Origin: Chlorobiota bacterium
Lineage (GTDB): Bacteria > Bacteroidota > Ignavibacteria > OLB7
DNA length: 64,000 bases
Direction of reading: 5' to 3'
Assembly: GCA_016700335.1 (NCBI GenBank)
Contig: CP065014.1
Location: forward strand, 1,091,001-1,155,000
Shown here: in pieces, positions 61,709-64,000 of the stretch
How the letters are laid out: each line of letters starts with the position of its first letter
How positions within the stretch are numbered: position 1 is the stretch's first letter
Notes under the pieces: model-generated
Databases searched by the model: none
What the model saw: the letters and a program-made list of their open reading frames with translations, nothing else
What the model was told of the DNA's origin: nothing
Made by a program: the position numbers and the translations under genes

Positions 61709-64000
61709 ATGAGGTTTGTAAATAGTATGTTATTGATTTTTGTTGGTTTATACTCTTATGGTAAAACACAAACAAATCAAATTGAAGGAGTAGTTTTAGA
61801 TGATAACAAAAATGGAATTATTGGAGCAAAAGTTCAACTTAAAGATGCAAAATTAGGAGCAATAACTAAAATTAATGGTGGGTTTAAAATTGATAAAGTT
61901 CCGATTGGAAATTATATCCTAATTGTTAAAGCTATTGGTTTTGAGCTAACAGAGATACCAGTTATTTTAAATGAAAATACAATTGATAATTTAAGAATTC
62001 TCTTAAAAGAAACTGTAAAGCAAGGTAAGGAAATTCAAGTAAATGCAAAATCTATCCAACAAGATAAATCAAATACATTTACAAGTATTACCAAAATTGA
62101 GCCAAGAGATGCAAAATATTTACCAGGTGCAGCTGAAGATGTAATGAGGTCATTAAGAGCTTTACCAGGAATTCTTTCACCAAGTGATTTCACTTCTCAA
62201 CTTGTAGTTAGGGGTTCAGGTCCTGATCAAAACTTAATTGTATTGGATGATATTGAGGTATTTAATCCTTATAGATTGTATGGTTTTATCTCAATGTTTA
62301 ATCCAGAAACTGTTACAGATATAACACTTCTTACTGGTGGATTTCCTGCTAAATATGGTGATCGACTTTCTGCGGTTTTAGATGTTGTGAATAAAGAAGG
62401 TGACAGGGATAGAACTATTGAAGGCACTATAAATAGTTCTCTAACAAATGCCAATTTGATTATAGAAGGTAAAATACCCTTCGGTTTAAATGGTGGTTGG
62501 TTGTTTTCAACAAGGAGAACATATTACGATTTAATTGCAGGTCCAATTTTAAAATCTTCAAAACTGTTGGATGGAGATGTAGCATTACCAAATTTTAGAG
62601 ATTTTCAAGGAAAAATATTAATAAGACCAAATAGTTACAACAGCATTGTAATTAATGGACTTAGTAGCAGGGATGGTACAGAAATTTCATCAGGTTCTGG
62701 AAGGGAAAGGCTTGATTCAATTTCAATAACTGATGAGTCTTTTAACACCACATTAGGAGTTCAATGGAGATTTAATCCAACTGAAAAACTATTCAATAAA
62801 ACTAGTTTTAATTGGTATGAAAACAGTGGTATAACTGAATTTGGTGGTTCTGGGGGTAGTGAGGTTTTATATGGTCAAGGTGTAACTCGTGATAGTGCTG
62901 CTAAGCTAATAAAGTCACTTCCTCAATCACTACAAGATTCATTAAAAAAAAGAGGAATTGATGGAAATAATTTACCGCTGTTAACTTTAAGTGGTAATGC
63001 TGGTTTCACTTTTCAAAAAAAATCATTTAACAATGAAACTAATTTAAAACTAAATGATAATTTGATTGAGTTTGGCATTGGTGCAGATTTGATGAGAACT
63101 TTTGTAGAATTTAAAATTGAAAGAGACTCAACTTTTAAAGCATTAGTTTCAGCAAATGGTGGGGGCAGGGCACCATCTGATGTAGGTAATGATTTGAATT
63201 ATTATCGGTGGCATTTGTATGCTCAAGATAAATTACCAATAATAGATAATTTTTATGTAAACCTTGGTGCAAGATTTGATTATTATAAACTAATTAATAA
63301 ATCTTATGTAGTTCCAAGATTATCAGCAAGTTACGCCATTAATGATTTAACAACTTTAAGAGCTGCTTTTGGAATATATTACCAATCTCCTGGTTATGAA
63401 AAGCAACTTGATGGACAAAATTTTTATGATTTATCAGATCCAGCTGTTCAGAATTTAGATGCTGAAAAATCAATACATTATGTGTTAGGTTTGGATAAAA
63501 CCATTAGTGATAATTTACGATTTAAGATTGAAGCTTATTATAAAAAGTTTTATAATTTAATAATTCCTAAAAAAGTAATTGGGACTAAATATATTGTTGA
63601 TCCAATTGGAAAAGATTCAGCTTTAAATTATGCTAGCGGATGGAGCAAACCAAGAGCTGAAATTGGTGATTCAATAACATCAATTCCTATTAATGGAGCA
63701 ATTGGTGAGGCTAAAGGAATTGAACTATTCCTACAAAAAATCTCGAATGGAGATGATGATAGATTAAATGGCTGGGTAAGTTATTCTCTTGCTTTTACTG
63801 AACGAATTAGAGACGGAGTTGTAATTCCTTTTAATTTTGATCAAAGGCATACTATTAATATCGTATCAAATTATAAATTTAATAATTGGCTTGAAGTAGG
63901 ACTAAATTTCCAATATGGTAGTGGATTCCCTTATACTCCTGCTATTGGAATTAAACCTAGAATAACTTCCAGTATAGATTCAAATGGTAGTAAAATTCCA
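61709..64000 (+). CDS. TonB-dependent outer-membrane receptor (3' end beyond window)
   Basis: 764 codons are visible and the frame is open to the right edge. It has a signal peptide (about 1-20), a carboxypeptidase-D-regulatory-like domain (about 24-105; IEGVVLDDNKNGIIGAKVQL), then a plug domain with AAEDVMRSLRALPGILSPSDF, VVRGSGPDQNLIVLDDIEVF and GGFPAKYGDRLSAVLDV, followed by the barrel. It is a FecA/BtuB-like receptor with an N-terminal CarboxypepD-reg domain, not of the SusC type (it lacks the long SusC plug signature). No partner lipoprotein is seen. The ligand is unknown. Confidence 0.9.
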   Translation, partial: MRFVNSMLLIFVGLYSYGKTQTNQIEGVVLDDNKNGIIGAKVQLKDAKLGAITKINGGFKIDKVPIGNYILIVKAIGFELTEIPVILNENTIDNLRILLKETVKQGKEIQVNAKSIQQDKSNTFTSITKIEPRDAKYLPGAAEDVMRSLRALPGILSPSDFTSQLVVRGSGPDQNLIVLDDIEVFNPYRLYGFISMFNPETVTDITLLTGGFPAKYGDRLSAVLDVVNKEGDRDRTIEGTINSSLTNANLIIEGKIPFGLNGGWLFSTRRTYYDLIAGPILKSSKLLDGDVALPNFRDFQGKILIRPNSYNSIVINGLSSRDGTEISSGSGRERLDSISITDESFNTTLGVQWRFNPTEKLFNKTSFNWYENSGITEFGGSGGSEVLYGQGVTRDSAAKLIKSLPQSLQDSLKKRGIDGNNLPLLTLSGNAGFTFQKKSFNNETNLKLNDNLIEFGIGADLMRTFVEFKIERDSTFKALVSANGGGRAPSDVGNDLNYYRWHLYAQDKLPIIDNFYVNLGARFDYYKLINKSYVVPRLSASYAINDLTTLRAAFGIYYQSPGYEKQLDGQNFYDLSDPAVQNLDAEKSIHYVLGLDKTISDNLRFKIEAYYKKFYNLIIPKKVIGTKYIVDPIGKDSALNYASGWSKPRAEIGDSITSIPINGAIGEAKGIELFLQKISNGDDDRLNGWVSYSLAFTERIRDGVVIPFNFDQRHTINIVSNYKFNNWLEVGLNFQYGSGFPYTPAIGIKPRITSSIDSNGSKIP

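Overview
The window is strongly AT-rich and densely coded on both strands. It looks like chromosome from a bacterium of the Bacteroidota/Chlorobiota/Ignavibacteriota/Kapabacteria (FCB) assemblage. The evidence is a SusC/SusD outer-membrane pair, a PorV-type component and a C-terminal sorting domain of the type IX secretion system (T9SS), many signal-peptide and lipobox surface proteins, Bacteroidetes-type TAnnTTTG -7 boxes and the near absence of Shine-Dalgarno sequences. The exact lineage is inference; no rRNA is present. No CRISPR array, insertion sequence, prophage, tRNA or rRNA was seen.

Layout. 1-7.6 kb: an edge-truncated secreted CAP-domain protein, cdsA, and a SusD/SusC pair on the minus strand. 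7.9-10.1 kb: coaE, a YigZ/IMPACT protein, a small zinc-ribbon protein and rpsU. 10.1-10.6 kb: the remains of a DUF1501 gene. 10.7-13.6 kb: a single-chain glycine decarboxylase (gcvP). A gene-poor stretch of about 600 bp follows. 14.2-17.4 kb: a VWA protein, a lamin-tail-domain secreted protein, a MauE/DoxX membrane protein and a J-domain protein. 17.5-24.7 kb, minus strand: FG-GAP repeat protein, lipoprotein, mtaB, SET-domain protein, amidohydrolase-fold protein and CPBP protease. 24.9-36 kb: pckA, an FMN glutamate-synthase-like protein, an SGNH esterase, rpmB, a small outer-membrane/lipoprotein pair, a NamZ-like muramidase, 5-formyl-THF cyclo-ligase, a PfkB kinase and miaA. 36.2-47.3 kb: a giant multidomain T9SS surface-protein locus. 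47.4-51.6 kb: tsaE, a secreted protein of unknown role, an SDR epimerase and porV. 51.9 kb: dodecin. 52.2-61.5 kb, minus strand: a branched-chain amino-acid-type ABC importer (livJ, livH, livM, livG) with nuoN at its downstream end and three related outer-membrane proteins inserted. 61.7 kb to the edge: a TonB-dependent receptor.

Most notable is the giant locus. Two large reading frames (36357-37991 and 37995-47267) lie in the same frame and are separated only by one TGA codon and one GCA codon. The domain expected to join them runs across the stop, so they look like one ancestral gene of about 3,600 codons. It carries about 10 SdrD-B-like units, six roughly 300-bp units with a recent 597-bp duplication, eight Cys-rich units, two DUF11 domains and a T9SS tail. 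From about 38.57 kb the coding strand switches to codons ending in A, unlike all its neighbours. A possible frameshift at an A6 run joins a 62-codon reading frame to its N-terminus.

Other points of interest: miaA has no ATG/GTG/TTG start in the right place (the best candidate is ATT, with an ATG-TAA just upstream); the DUF1501 gene is internally deleted; an amidohydrolase-fold protein has lost its metal ligands; nuoN is an orphan attached to the liv genes while livF is missing; and several genes have a -7 box so close to the start codon that leaderless transcripts are likely.
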